Notes: generated by a model not told the origin, from the sequence alone. A stretch of DNA of 64,000 bases from Nocardia speluncae NBRC 108251 (GCF_001613245.1 NZ_BDBZ01000016.1:62001-126000), one strand, 5' to 3'; counted from the first letter of the stretch, positions 8,381 to 17,144 are shown. Numbers and translations are program-made.

Positions 8381-9673
8381 TCATACCGTCCCCACCGGCT
8401 GTGCGCCGGCAGAGCACCGGCGCAGCGCTGCAAGCAGCTCCGGAGCGGGGGTTCGGCTGTGCGCTATGGCTGCTTCCAGCAGCGCGACCGCGGCGGCGCG
8501 TAGCTGTGGATCGGCGAGACCGTGGCGTGCGGCGTCCAGCCAGCGGCCCGCGGTGCCGGCCGCGGCGGCAGTGGCATCGGCGACGGCGGCCGGGGTGGAC
8601 AGCAGGGCGTGCAGCACAGCTATCGGCACCTTCCAGCCGTCGCCGGGTTGGGCGTCGAGGTAGCGGACCTCGAAGTATCCGGCCGGGCGCACCGGCGGGA
8701 ACAGGGTGGTGAGGTGGTATCGCAAATCGCCGATATCCGGCCGGCGCCCGATTTCGTCATCCAGACCGCCCGCGAGCCAATCGTCGAACGTGGCCCCATC
8801 GGGCGCCCGCCAGTCCGGACCCGTCTCGGCGCGGCGCACGCACAGCAGCGGCGCGTCCAGCGCCCAGCGCGCATAGCCGGTCACCGGATCCGTCCAGTCG
8901 GTGACCGGGGGACACGCGCGGGCGGGGTCCAGATGCAACCAGGTGCGCATACGTTGCGAGGCCCACTCGCCGGACGGGGCGCCGCGCAGAACGGGGGAGC
9001 ATGCGAAAGCCGCCACCAGTGCCGGCCCGAGAGTGTGCAGGGCCGTCCAGCGGGCGGTGAGCTCGGCTCGGTCGGCGCCGATATCGACGCTGACCTGCGC
9101 GGCCGCGGTATTGCTCATCATCAGCCGGCCGAACGGGCCGATCCGGCCGAAATAGTGTTCCATGGCCTGATAGCGCGGAAGCCGTAACTGGCAGCGGGGT
9201 GCGCGAGCCGGGTCGGCGGCGGCGGAAACCATCCCGATCGACCGGGAACCGAGGAGTTCGTGCAGGCGCCGGTAGTCGGCGCCGAGGCGGGCGCACAGGT
9301 CGGCGGGGTCGGGGACGGCGATGCTGGAGAGTTCGATCTGCCCGCCGGGTTCGACGGTGACCCGGCTGCCGCCGGACAGCGGCTCGGCGGGGGAATCGGA
9401 GGCGATGGAGTGGGGTGCGTGCGGGCCGAGGGCCTGCGCGAGGAGAGCAGCGGTGGGACGGCGGCCGGTGAACGAACTCTGCCGCGAATTGCGGCTCGCT
9501 GCGGTACCGGGGCGATAGACGGTGAACCATTCGAGTTCGGCGCCGATGAGCATCGGCGGGCCCAGTTTGAAACAGACGCCGCCGAGATACGCTTCGGCCG
9601 CCGCGCGGCTGCTGAGCGCTGGGTGTGGGGATGAGTCTCTGGTCGAATCCGGATGTTCGAGGGTGACCGCCAT
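8381..9673 (-). CDS. egtA: Glutamate-cysteine ligase EgtA
   Basis: EgtA makes gamma-glutamylcysteine from glutamate, cysteine and ATP, supplying the sulfur donor for EgtB. The 430-residue product belongs to the GCS2/plant-type glutamate-cysteine ligase family, with GAELEWFTVY near residue 45, an EPGGQIELSS motif, and a C-terminal part with YFEVRYLDAQPGDGW. The ATG at 9673 has a strong GGAGG seven bases upstream; earlier in-frame codons add an implausible extension. First gene of egtA-egtB-egtC-egtD, with about 118 bases before egtB. It is divergent from egtE. Confidence 0.93.
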   Translation of the reverse strand: MAVTLEHPDSTRDSSPHPALSSRAAAEAYLGGVCFKLGPPMLIGAELEWFTVYRPGTAASRNSRQSSFTGRRPTAALLAQALGPHAPHSIASDSPAEPLSGGSRVTVEPGGQIELSSIAVPDPADLCARLGADYRRLHELLGSRSIGMVSAAADPARAPRCQLRLPRYQAMEHYFGRIGPFGRLMMSNTAAAQVSVDIGADRAELTARWTALHTLGPALVAAFACSPVLRGAPSGEWASQRMRTWLHLDPARACPPVTDWTDPVTGYARWALDAPLLCVRRAETGPDWRAPDGATFDDWLAGGLDDEIGRRPDIGDLRYHLTTLFPPVRPAGYFEVRYLDAQPGDGWKVPIAVLHALLSTPAAVADATAAAAGTAGRWLDAARHGLADPQLRAAAVALLEAAIAHSRTPAPELLAALRRCSAGAQPVGTV

Positions 9674-9791
9674 ACCAACCTCCATGGGGGTTTCTCGGTG
9701 GTGCGGTTTATGCGTGGAATCCAGCGTAGCGACGGGCGCAGACACATTTTGAGCGCGAACTTGTCACGGAATCGGCACTAGGGTCGGGGAT

Positions 9792-10964
9792 ATGGTCGAT
9801 GAGCAGCGAGTACGCGCGGATACGCCCGGCGTCGGAAACGGCGCCGTTTTTCTGGACAGCGCGGGGTCCTCGCTCCCGCCGCGGGTGGTCACCGAAACCG
9901 TGATCGGTCATCTGCGCCGGGAGGCGGAGATCGGAGGTTACCGGGCCGCCAGCGAACGGCTCGACGACCTGGCGGGGGTCAAGACGGTGATCGGGGAGCT
10001 GATCAACGCGACCCCCGGCACCATCGCCCTCAGCGACAGCGCGACCCGCGCTTGGTCCGACTTCTTCTACGCGGTGCCGTTGCGCCCCGGCGACAGGATC
10101 CTCATCTCGGGCGCCGATTACGCCAGCAACGCCATCGCCGCGCTCCAGCGCGCCCGCGCCACCGGCGCCCGGGTGGAGCAGATCCCCGATGACGCCGAGG
10201 GCCGGATCGATATCGAAGCTCTCGACGCGATGATGGACGAACGGGTGCGGCTGGTTTCGCTGCTGCATGTGCCCACCAACGGTGGCCTGGTGAATCCGGT
10301 GGCCGCGGCCGCGCGGATCGCGCGAGCCGGTGGCGCACTGGTCGTACTCGATGCCTGCCAATCCGCCGGGCAGCTCCCCCTGGACGTCACCGAACTGGGC
10401 GTAGACGCGCTGTCCGCTACCGGACGGAAATGGTTGCGCGGCCCCCGCGGCACCGGGTTCCTCTATCTGCGACCCGAATTGGCGGCCTCGCTGGAACCCG
10501 GCCGGCTCGATCTGCACAGCGCCGCATGGATCGCCCCGGACGAATACCGGATGGCGCCGGACGCCTCCCGTTTCGAATTCTGGGAGCACGATGTGGCAGC
10601 CCGGCTCGGGTTGGGTGCGGCCGTACGCTATCTTCTCGATCTCGGACCCGACCAGGTCTATGCCGCGATCGCCGAGCGCGCCGATTATCTGCGGGGCGCG
10701 TTCGGCGACTTGCCGGGGGTGACGGTGCGGGATCTGGGTGTGGACCACAGTGGAATCGTTTCGTTCACCGTCGAGGGTGTTGCCCCTGTCGATGTGCGCG
10801 ATCGCCTCCGGGACTCCGACATCACTGTGACGGTCAGCCATGCGGGTTCGACTCTGCTCGATATGTCGGCCCGCGGTCTGGATTCGGTGGTCCGTGCCTC
10901 CCCGCACTGCTTCGTCGGCTACGAGGAGATGGACCGTTTCGTCGCCGCCGTCGCAGCGTTGTAG
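9792..10964 (+). CDS. egtE: PLP-dependent C-S lyase, EgtE-like (class V aminotransferase fold)
   Basis: EgtE would cleave hercynylcysteine sulfoxide to ergothioneine. The 390-residue protein is a class V aminotransferase/cysteine-desulfurase-fold enzyme: VFLDSAGSSLPP at the N-terminus, HVPTNGGLVNP, VVLDACQSAGQ and the PLP lysine in SATGRKWLRGPRGTGFLY. In mycobacteria egtE lies in the egt operon; here it is transcribed away from egtA with a shared 118-base promoter region. That neighbourhood is the main reason for calling it EgtE and not another class V lyase. Its 3' end overlaps the end of a minus-strand gene by about 46 bases. Confidence 0.85.
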   Translation: MVDEQRVRADTPGVGNGAVFLDSAGSSLPPRVVTETVIGHLRREAEIGGYRAASERLDDLAGVKTVIGELINATPGTIALSDSATRAWSDFFYAVPLRPGDRILISGADYASNAIAALQRARATGARVEQIPDDAEGRIDIEALDAMMDERVRLVSLLHVPTNGGLVNPVAAAARIARAGGALVVLDACQSAGQLPLDVTELGVDALSATGRKWLRGPRGTGFLYLRPELAASLEPGRLDLHSAAWIAPDEYRMAPDASRFEFWEHDVAARLGLGAAVRYLLDLGPDQVYAAIAERADYLRGAFGDLPGVTVRDLGVDHSGIVSFTVEGVAPVDVRDRLRDSDITVTVSHAGSTLLDMSARGLDSVVRASPHCFVGYEEMDRFVAAVAAL

Positions 10965-11392
10965 CGGCGCCACCGTGCCCACTCACTGATTCGACAGGGC
11001 GGCAGCCTCGAGCAGAGAAGCGCGCGCAGGCGTGCGAGAGGTCCGGCGGTTTTCGGGAGCACGGTGCTGTCCACGATCACCGGTGTCATCGCACGCAAGG
11101 CGCGAAACTGCCGGCCGGGTAGGTGTGCCGCCGACACGATGATCACCGCGTCGGCGGCGGTCCGATCCAGCGTGGTGCGCAGTGTTGTGAGATGGTCCGC
11201 GCTGGGGTAGGCCGGGAGTTCGACCAGCCAGCGCAGCCGGTAGCCGTGGGCGATGGCGGTCAACCGGAGGCGGGCGGTGACGAATCCGCGGTAACTGCAC
11301 AGATCGGTGCGGAGATAGCCGATAGCTGTCGGCTGGGCGCCGAGTGTGGAAGGGGAAATATCGCTGGTCCGGCCGGTTTCGTGATCGATCAC
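10919..11392 (-). CDS. Hypothetical protein, resolvase N-domain-like
   Basis: About 157 residues from the GTG at 11392, which overlaps the stop of the preceding gene as GTGA; a longer start at 11422 is also open. After a short N-terminus it has TAIGYLRTDLCSY, reminiscent of the first strand of serine-recombinase catalytic domains (IGYxR), then AVIIVSAAHLPGRQFRALRAMTPVI. No catalytic serine is evident and the protein is far shorter than a recombinase. Nocardia genomes carry many such short proteins of unknown role. The last 46 bases overlap the 3' end of egtE, so the stop position is unusual but the codon pattern is acceptable. Confidence 0.6.
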   Translation of the reverse strand: MIDHETGRTSDISPSTLGAQPTAIGYLRTDLCSYRGFVTARLRLTAIAHGYRLRWLVELPAYPSADHLTTLRTTLDRTAADAVIIVSAAHLPGRQFRALRAMTPVIVDSTVLPKTAGPLARLRALLCSRLPPCRISEWARWRRYNAATAATKRSISS

Positions 11393-11718
11393 CGAAAGAC
11401 CTCGGGCGTCGCCGGTATCCACTGGTCCACTTCACCGCGGCGGTACCACCCGTAAGGGTGGACGATCATCAGGGCGCACCGCTCGAGCACGACCGGAGCG
11501 CGGAAGCCGATATGTTCCACGGTCGGTGTCACAATTGCGTCGCCGCCGAGTAGATCCGATTTCCGTAATGTCCACGGCAGCACATCCACACCGGATTCCA
11601 GCACCACCCGGGCAATGGCGAATCCGTGGGCGCGGGCGAAATCGCGGCATTCGGTTTCGAGATGCTGTTGTATTGCGCCACAAAGACTTTTGTTCAGGTA
11701 TACGATCGCAACGGGCAT
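11389..11718 (-). CDS. Hypothetical protein
   Basis: A 109-residue protein beginning MPVAIVYLNKSLCGAIQQHL, with alternating strands and helices (AIVYLN, ESGVDVLPWTL, CALMIVHPYGWY). I do not recognise a family; the opening could be a degenerate recombinase-like alpha/beta fold, as in its downstream partner with which it overlaps. The pair is transcribed divergently from an XRE regulator. A long inverted repeat lies in the shared promoter region, so it may be controlled by that regulator. Confidence 0.6.
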   Translation of the reverse strand: MPVAIVYLNKSLCGAIQQHLETECRDFARAHGFAIARVVLESGVDVLPWTLRKSDLLGGDAIVTPTVEHIGFRAPVVLERCALMIVHPYGWYRRGEVDQWIPATPEVFR

Positions 11719-11795
11719 GGCTCCGCCTTTCCTGAAGAGGCGATGGGATGCAGCCCGGCGCAGGGTCCGATAGGGAGTAGCGGCCGCGATCGGAC

Positions 11796-11832
11796 CACCG
11801 GTTCCACAATGCTCCAGATTGTGGAACCGGTG
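11796..11832. promoter_or_regulatory. Long inverted repeat in the divergent promoter region
   Basis: A perfect dyad with 15-base arms (CACCGGTTCCACAAT and its complement) around a 7-base spacer lies between the divergent small gene (start 11718) and the XRE regulator (start 12026). The half-motif GTTCCAC/GTGGAAC recurs near 11910 and 11989. It could be an operator for the XRE protein or a hairpin attenuator; there is no T-run to suggest a simple terminator. Confidence 0.6.
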
Positions 11833-12025
11833 TTACCCAATGGGTTTCGGGGGATTTCCTGCGCCGGGCGCGAAATCAGTAGACCGGAACAGTGCGCTTG
11901 GTGGAACCGCCTCGGTGGAGATTCCTGCCCTGATCGGCCCGGCATCCGTGCCGGGCCGCTTCCGGTAGCGCGTTCCGGGCCGGAGTGTTCCACAACGGAA
12001 TTCGATAATTAGGAAAGGTAATAAG

Positions 12026-12913
12026 ATGGCGGGTGGATCCACACTCCCGAAACGAGCACTCGGCCGCGAACTCCGCCGGCTGCGGGAACGCAGCGGCACC
12101 AACCAGGCCGCCGCGGCGCGCGCGATCGAGGTGAGCCCGCAGACGATCGGCCGCCTGGAAGACGGGCACGCCTCCCGGCCCACAACGTTGCAGATCAACG
12201 GGCTGTGCGACCGGTATGGAGCCTCGGACGAGGAACGCCGGTTCCTGCTGGATCTGCTACAGGATTCACGGACGGTGAAGCAGAACGGAGCCGGCTGGTG
12301 GAGGGCTTACACCGACCAGATCCCTGCGGATTTCAACCATTACCTTGCGCTGGAATCCGCAGCCTGTCATATCACTTCATGGCAGGTGACGCTTCTTCCA
12401 GGCTTGTTGCAGACCCCTGGATACCGGCGCGCACTTCTCTGGGCGGCTCATCCCGACTGGTCCACTGATGATGTCGAGCGCAGGATCGAACTCGCGACTA
12501 CGCGCCAGGAACAGTTGATAGGCACCGGATGCCGTATGACAGTGCTGCTCTCGGAGGCTGTGCTGCGGCACGGTATCGGAGGCGCCGGAATCATGGCAGA
12601 GCAACTTCTGCATATGCGAGCGATGACCGAATTGCCGGCTTTCTCCCTCCGCGTCGTGCCTTTTATGGCGCGTAGTCCGATGGGGCTCATCGCCCGATCA
12701 TTCGTACTCTTTCGATTCCCGGTTCCTTCGAATACGAAGATCGCGGAGCCACCGGTCGTGTATGTGGAGGGATTCGCTGGGAGTCTCTACCTCGAACGTG
12801 CAGGAGAGATCTCGTTGTATCAGGGCGCTCTCCGTGAGATCGAACGTGTAGCTTTGAACGAAGACGAGACCAGGGAGCTGGTCTCGGGTGTGGTGAAGGA
12901 GTTCGCGGGGTGA
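12026..12913 (+). CDS. XRE-family regulator with DUF5753 domain
   Basis: A 295-residue protein with an N-terminal helix-turn-helix (about residues 10-65: GRELRRLRERSGTNQAAAARAIEVSPQTIGRLEDG) and a C-terminal DUF5753 domain (about 95-285: WWRAYTDQIPADFNHYLALESAA, LLPGLLQTPGYRRALL, LRVVPF). This architecture is abundant in Nocardia and Streptomyces and is nearly always followed by a DUF397 gene, as here with a GTGA overlap. In related pairs the DUF397 protein modulates the regulator. The target is unknown, but the upstream inverted repeat suggests control of this divergent region. Confidence 0.92.
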   Translation: MAGGSTLPKRALGRELRRLRERSGTNQAAAARAIEVSPQTIGRLEDGHASRPTTLQINGLCDRYGASDEERRFLLDLLQDSRTVKQNGAGWWRAYTDQIPADFNHYLALESAACHITSWQVTLLPGLLQTPGYRRALLWAAHPDWSTDDVERRIELATTRQEQLIGTGCRMTVLLSEAVLRHGIGGAGIMAEQLLHMRAMTELPAFSLRVVPFMARSPMGLIARSFVLFRFPVPSNTKIAEPPVVYVEGFAGSLYLERAGEISLYQGALREIERVALNEDETRELVSGVVKEFAG

Positions 12914-13107
12914 GCAACGATCCGGCCCGGAGCCAGTGGTTCAAGAGTTCGTACAGTGGGCCGGATCGAGACTGCGTCGAGGTTGCTCACCTTGCCAGGG
13001 GAGCTGTCGGTATCCGGGACAGCAAATGCCGGGCTGGGGCCGCGCTGTTGTTTGATGCCACCGCGTGGGATGAGTTCCTGGCCTGGGTACGGAACGGTCG
13101 ACCGTGA
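12910..13107 (+). CDS. DUF397 domain protein
   Basis: A 65-residue protein with the DUF397 signature: W(F)KSSYSGPDRDCVEVA near the N-terminus, GIRDSK, and FDATAWDEFLAWVRNG at the end. It overlaps the XRE/DUF5753 gene by four bases and is the expected partner of that regulator. Small size and constant pairing suggest an accessory or antagonist of the regulator; no enzymatic residues are seen. Confidence 0.92.
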   Translation: MSNDPARSQWFKSSYSGPDRDCVEVAHLARGAVGIRDSKCRAGAALLFDATAWDEFLAWVRNGRP

Positions 13108-13344
13108 TCCGTCCGGTCCTCCGTCGGTGGGGGCCGGGCATACACGGCGGTGTACTGGCCACAACGCAAAGGATCAGCGCAACGGCCGAGGCAGCGAGCT
13201 CACTGACGTGGCCGGCGCTCGGCCTTCATAACAGGTCGTCTGCCAGGACCATGAGGTCGCCGGAATCGGGTGGAACCGCCGAGCCCGCTGGCGCGTCTTA
13301 TAGTAATGGCGGGGCAATCCGCCGCATCAACACAGGGGAGATCC

Positions 13345-13896
13345 ATGCGAACCGCCGACTTCGTCCGCGTCACGCTTGTCGCGGCGATCGCAGCGGCTTT
13401 GGCCACCGGGTGCGCATCGAGTACCGGGGGGACCGCCACTGATACCACCATGCCGACGCCCACTGAGGTCGTCGAGGTTTTCAACCCGTGCACCTCGCTG
13501 TCGGATCAGCTGTTGACCGAAATCGGATTGGATGCATCGACTGAGCGGGTGGTGACCGATGCGCCGGAGGGGGCAACCAGCTGGCGTGTTTGTGCCTGGG
13601 AGCAACCCGACGCGCTGGTCCGCGTCACTGTCATGTCCACATCACACACCCTCGACGATGCTCGTGCTAACGACAACTTGATCGACAAGGTCGAAACCAC
13701 GGTTGGTCCCCGGGCCGCTCTTCAATCCAAGGATCGGGCCGAAACTCCCGGAAAGGCCTGCTACACATCCTTCGAAGCCGAGCAGGGCATGTTCGAGATC
13801 AAAGCGTCCTGGTTCGACGCGGACGACTGGACACGGGATATCTGCGAGATTTCCGGCGAGTACGCAGCGGAATTCGAACCGCATCTCCCGAAATAA
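13345..13896 (+). CDS. DUF3558-type lipoprotein
   Basis: A 183-residue lipoprotein. The signal peptide runs about residues 1-22 with the lipobox LATGC, followed by a Ser/Thr-rich linker and a folded domain starting FNPCTSLSDQLLTEIGLD. Conserved cysteines at about C46, C80, C137 and C164 could form two disulfides. The pattern matches DUF3558 proteins, common in Nocardia and often found near EspG-type and PPE-like genes, as here. The ATG at 13345 has GGGGAG upstream. The function of the family is not known to me; the location is the outer face of the membrane. Confidence 0.85.
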   Translation: MRTADFVRVTLVAAIAAALATGCASSTGGTATDTTMPTPTEVVEVFNPCTSLSDQLLTEIGLDASTERVVTDAPEGATSWRVCAWEQPDALVRVTVMSTSHTLDDARANDNLIDKVETTVGPRAALQSKDRAETPGKACYTSFEAEQGMFEIKASWFDADDWTRDICEISGEYAAEFEPHLPK

Positions 13897-13926
13897 CCAA
13901 CCGGCGGACCCAGGAAGACCCGGCGC

Positions 13927-14310
13927 ATGAGTGACCAACTGGCACAGTGGCAGAACCTGAAACAGCAGGCAATCGAGGGTGCGGTGAGTATCGAATACGA
14001 CCTCGGTTCGGACCTGCGTCGCGAGTGCGAAACTCTACTGACCGACTTACGGCGGTATCTTGATGACGCGACGAGTCTCGGGCGTTTATCGGGCTACGGC
14101 GGATTGCCGTCCGCGCTGGATATGCAGAAGAAGTTCGAGCTCAAGGCCACCGGCGGTGAGAACGACGATTCGGCGGTCGCCAGGCTCGAGGGGCTGATTG
14201 CGATTGCCGAAACCATGCGCGATACCTACGCCGCCATGATCGGAGAACTCACCGAAACCGATCAGCAGAACTCCTCCCAGACCACTGCCGCCGGGGAAGG
14301 GGTCCGCTGA
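13927..14310 (+). CDS. Small helical ESX-type protein
   Basis: A 127-residue, almost wholly helical acidic protein with no signal peptide or membrane segment. Helices around 1-50 and 75-115 are separated by a Gly-rich turn (GYGGLPS). It lies between the DUF3558 lipoprotein and a PPE-like Pro-rich protein, with its TGA overlapping the start of the next gene. Position and helical-hairpin character suggest a partner secreted or chaperoned with the following protein by a type VII system. No WxG motif is present, so it is not a canonical WXG100 protein. Confidence 0.75.
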   Translation: MSDQLAQWQNLKQQAIEGAVSIEYDLGSDLRRECETLLTDLRRYLDDATSLGRLSGYGGLPSALDMQKKFELKATGGENDDSAVARLEGLIAIAETMRDTYAAMIGELTETDQQNSSQTTAAGEGVR

Positions 14311-15653
14311 TGTCGCTAGGTTTTCTCACCGAGATCAATGACGCACTCAGCGCAATTGCCAACGGCATCCCCGAAATACTGAACAACTACAGCGAATCCA
14401 CTGATAACCGGAACCGTGCCACCGATGCTGCGGGCGCGGCCGAACAGGAGTGGAGTGGTGACCGGGCCCATATCAACGGCGAACTGACCCGGGTCGGTCA
14501 AGGTTTCGACGGCGAGTACGCCCCGGCCACGGCAACCAAGGAGGCGTTCAAAACCTGGACCCATCAGCAGATCTGGGAGGGGTTGAACGGCACCGCTGAG
14601 CGTTCGGCTGTCGATTCCGCTGGTATCAATGCCGGTGCTGACGGCTGGCGGCGGCTCACCGAGGATCTGTTCAGCTCATTGGAGACCTTTGGTAAGAACG
14701 TGGACGCCTCCGTCACCGAGAAATGGGGCGGCCAGTCCGCGGCCGCCGCAATCGACGGTACGCGGGCATACACCGCGGAAGCGCAGAAGCTCGTGAAGAC
14801 CTTCGAAATGGTCGCCAACGGTATCGATCTCATGCAGGGTTACCTCGCCCAGACCAAGATGTCGATCGTCCCGCCGGTCGAGGTGTCCGGGTTCGACGAA
14901 TTCGTGGGGCATATACCCGGCAACGGTGTTATCAAGGCCGCAAAGCATCGCGCCAACGAAGCGCAGGCGCAGGCCCAGGATCTGATGATCGAGTTCTATC
15001 AGCCGGGTGTCACGGCAGTCGATACCAAAACCCCTGTGCTGCCCGTGACGAAAAGCCCAATCGGCGGGGGCCCGGGACCACAGCAGCCGGTCGGGCCCGG
15101 CGGAACGCAGAACCCCGCCGGTACCAACACGAACGGCAGCAACCCAGCCGGGACGAACCCGCCCGGCGCGAACCCGCAGGAACCGGCTGCTCCCGGCCAG
15201 GAGACCCCGCAGGGGGCCGGCCCCGCCGGTGCCGAAATTCCGTCGTCGACCACCCCGTCGACCACTACGACCCCGGCGAACACTGTGCCGCTGGAAGAGC
15301 CGGCCGGCCGGCCGAGCACTACCACGCCCGGATCACCGAGTACTACCTCCGGCGCCCCGATGCTCGGCGCCCCGGGTGGGCAACAGCCTCCCGGAGCCCC
15401 GGGCCGCACGGTCAGCGGTTCACCCGGCGCCCCGAATCAGGCCGGTGGGCCTGCGGCCCGTGCCGGTAGCCCGGTCGCGGCCACTCGCGGAATGTCCGGG
15501 ATGCCCGGCATGATGGGTGCCGGTGGGCAACGCGGTCGCGGGGAAGACGACGACGATCACAAGATCCCCGACTATCTCGTGCAGGATCGTTCCACCGAAC
15601 TGCTCGGTGATCAGCCCCGGGTGCTTCCGCCGGGCGGGGTGATCGGCGGATGA
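14310..15653 (+). CDS. PPE/EspB-like type VII secretion substrate, Pro-rich tail
   Basis: A 447-residue protein. The first about 225 residues are helical with WGGQSAAAAIDGTRAYTAEA, like the helical domain of PPE/EspB-type substrates. Residues about 245-400 are a low-complexity Pro/Gly/Thr/Gln tail (runs of TTPSTTTTP and PGAP), ending with an acidic patch and DYLVQDRSTELLGDQPRVLPPG. The tail type is usual for secreted ESX proteins in Nocardia. It overlaps the helical 127-residue gene and is followed 67 bases later by an EspG-like chaperone gene, the classic partner of PPE proteins. Confidence 0.8.
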   Translation: MSLGFLTEINDALSAIANGIPEILNNYSESTDNRNRATDAAGAAEQEWSGDRAHINGELTRVGQGFDGEYAPATATKEAFKTWTHQQIWEGLNGTAERSAVDSAGINAGADGWRRLTEDLFSSLETFGKNVDASVTEKWGGQSAAAAIDGTRAYTAEAQKLVKTFEMVANGIDLMQGYLAQTKMSIVPPVEVSGFDEFVGHIPGNGVIKAAKHRANEAQAQAQDLMIEFYQPGVTAVDTKTPVLPVTKSPIGGGPGPQQPVGPGGTQNPAGTNTNGSNPAGTNPPGANPQEPAAPGQETPQGAGPAGAEIPSSTTPSTTTTPANTVPLEEPAGRPSTTTPGSPSTTSGAPMLGAPGGQQPPGAPGRTVSGSPGAPNQAGGPAARAGSPVAATRGMSGMPGMMGAGGQRGRGEDDDDHKIPDYLVQDRSTELLGDQPRVLPPGGVIGG

Positions 15654-15720
15654 GCGAGTCGCGGCCGCGGGTGGGAGCGCAGCGCGACCACGGGGCGCCT
15701 TCCTGCGCAATGGATGCCAC

Positions 15721-16488
15721 ATGAGCGAATCCCGTTGGCAGTTGGGTGGTTACGATTTCACGCTGGCGCTCGAGGTGATGGGTCGCGACCGGTTGCCGTA
15801 TCCGCTGGAGTACCTGCCGCCCCGGATGGAGCACGACGACGATTTCCAGCGTTTCCGGCAGCAGTGCGCACGCCGGTTGCAGCCAGTGTTCGGCGAACCG
15901 CTCTACCAGGCGCTCACCGTGCTCCTGGAACCGGAGATCCGGGTGGAAATCTACGGAGTGCACGGCCCGCAGCAGAACGCCGCGATCCGGATGCACGCCG
16001 GTGTCGTCGGCCGAACCGCTGTGCTGGCCACGCAGTTACCCGGGCCGGAACCGAAAACCGGTGGTGACATCGTCCTCACCCGGCTCCGCAGCAACGAGCT
16101 GGCCCCCCGCCTGGTCGCGGGGCTGCCCCGGGCCGCGACCGGCAGCCACCTTCCCCTCCGCGCCCGCCGCGCCGACCTGAACGCCCCCGTGTATTCCCGC
16201 CACCCGACGCAGCTCTCGCCCCTCGAAGATATGCAACGTTTCTTCCGCCGCCCCCGCGCCGGCACCGGCGAAATCACGGTCTACCCCGGATACACCATCG
16301 ACACCCGCCCCACCGGCGACGGCTACGCCTTCCTCTGGCTCGACTACCCGGACGACGGCCGCTACCTACTCCACAACCACAACACCGACGATTTCACCGT
16401 CGCCCCGGGCCCTCCGGACGAAATCCTGCGCCAACTCCGCAGCAGCATGGACACCGCCTACCGGGCCCGAACCCGCACCTATCAGTGA
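15721..16488 (+). CDS. EspG-like ESX secretion-associated chaperone
   Basis: A 255-residue protein matching the EspG family: an N-terminal LGGYDFTLALEVMGRDRLPYPLEY, a central beta-sheet with EIRVEIYGVHG and RAGVVG-like strands, and C-terminal residues TGEITVYPGYTIDTRPTGDGYAFLWLDYPDDGRYLLHNH. EspG proteins are cytosolic chaperones that keep PE/PPE substrates soluble and deliver them to the ESX machinery. The preceding PPE-like gene is the probable client. No Shine-Dalgarno was clear before the ATG at 15721. No ESX core component (EccA-E, MycP) is in the window, so secretion would need one encoded elsewhere. Confidence 0.88.
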   Translation: MSESRWQLGGYDFTLALEVMGRDRLPYPLEYLPPRMEHDDDFQRFRQQCARRLQPVFGEPLYQALTVLLEPEIRVEIYGVHGPQQNAAIRMHAGVVGRTAVLATQLPGPEPKTGGDIVLTRLRSNELAPRLVAGLPRAATGSHLPLRARRADLNAPVYSRHPTQLSPLEDMQRFFRRPRAGTGEITVYPGYTIDTRPTGDGYAFLWLDYPDDGRYLLHNHNTDDFTVAPGPPDEILRQLRSSMDTAYRARTRTYQ

Positions 16489-16832
16489 CGTCCGGAAACT
16501 CCGAGTAGTTGACGGTGTGCTGATCGGCAGGATCGAACCATGTCGTCAGGAGTGGTTTTCAACAGTGCTCACCGGTTTGATGCCCCTGCCGAGAGCCGCC
16601 TTGCCCATCGGGATGAGCTGGAAATCCGCGATCCTCACCTACGGCGAGCCAGCGCAGCGGCTGCAGGGCGAGTTGGATGTCCGGGACCGGGACGAACCCG
16701 CACCTCATGACCGGATGGTCACCTAGACGTTGGCCATGTGATCTGTGAAGACCTGAGCATCGACACAACACGTCAGCGTCGCGCGAGTCGGAGCCCTACC
16801 GAGGCGGTGAGGTGCCGCTGTGGCATCCAGTC
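16489..16832. other. Intergenic region, no supported gene
   Basis: About 340 bases between the EspG-like gene and the HigA-like antitoxin. Short open frames on both strands lack a recognisable family or good ribosome-binding site. No hairpin or repeat of note was seen. Confidence 0.5.
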
Positions 16833-17144
16833 TCAGGCCGCGTCCGGTTTTTCGAACCGTGCGACGAAGCGCAACTCCAGGGCGTACGCCAAACGTTCGA
16901 GCATGCCGATGGTCGGAGTACCGCCACCGGATTCGAGGCGCGAGACGTCCGGCTGATGCAGTCCCGCACGCTCGGCGACATCATTCTGGGTCAACCCGAG
17001 TTCCAGGCGTCGCTCACGTATCGCGTTTGCGAACTCGACGGCGAGCCGGGCTTCTTCTCGACCTGCCTCGTATTCCGCAGCGTTGAAGTCCGCGCGAGCG
17101 AAGCGCTCGCGCCGCAGATCATCCATGGACTCGTGTTCAGCCAT
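16833..17144 (-). CDS. HigA-like XRE antitoxin
   Basis: A 103-residue protein with an XRE helix-turn-helix in its C-terminal half (about residues 38-95: ANAIRERRLELGLTQNDVAERAGLHQPDVSRLESG) and a helical N-terminal part. It is the second gene of a toxin-first pair: its ATG at 17144 overlaps the toxin stop by eight bases. Toxin-then-antitoxin order with an XRE protein is the HigBA layout. It probably binds the palindrome at 17521-17540 to repress the pair. Confidence 0.85.
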   Translation of the reverse strand: MAEHESMDDLRRERFARADFNAAEYEAGREEARLAVEFANAIRERRLELGLTQNDVAERAGLHQPDVSRLESGGGTPTIGMLERLAYALELRFVARFEKPDAA

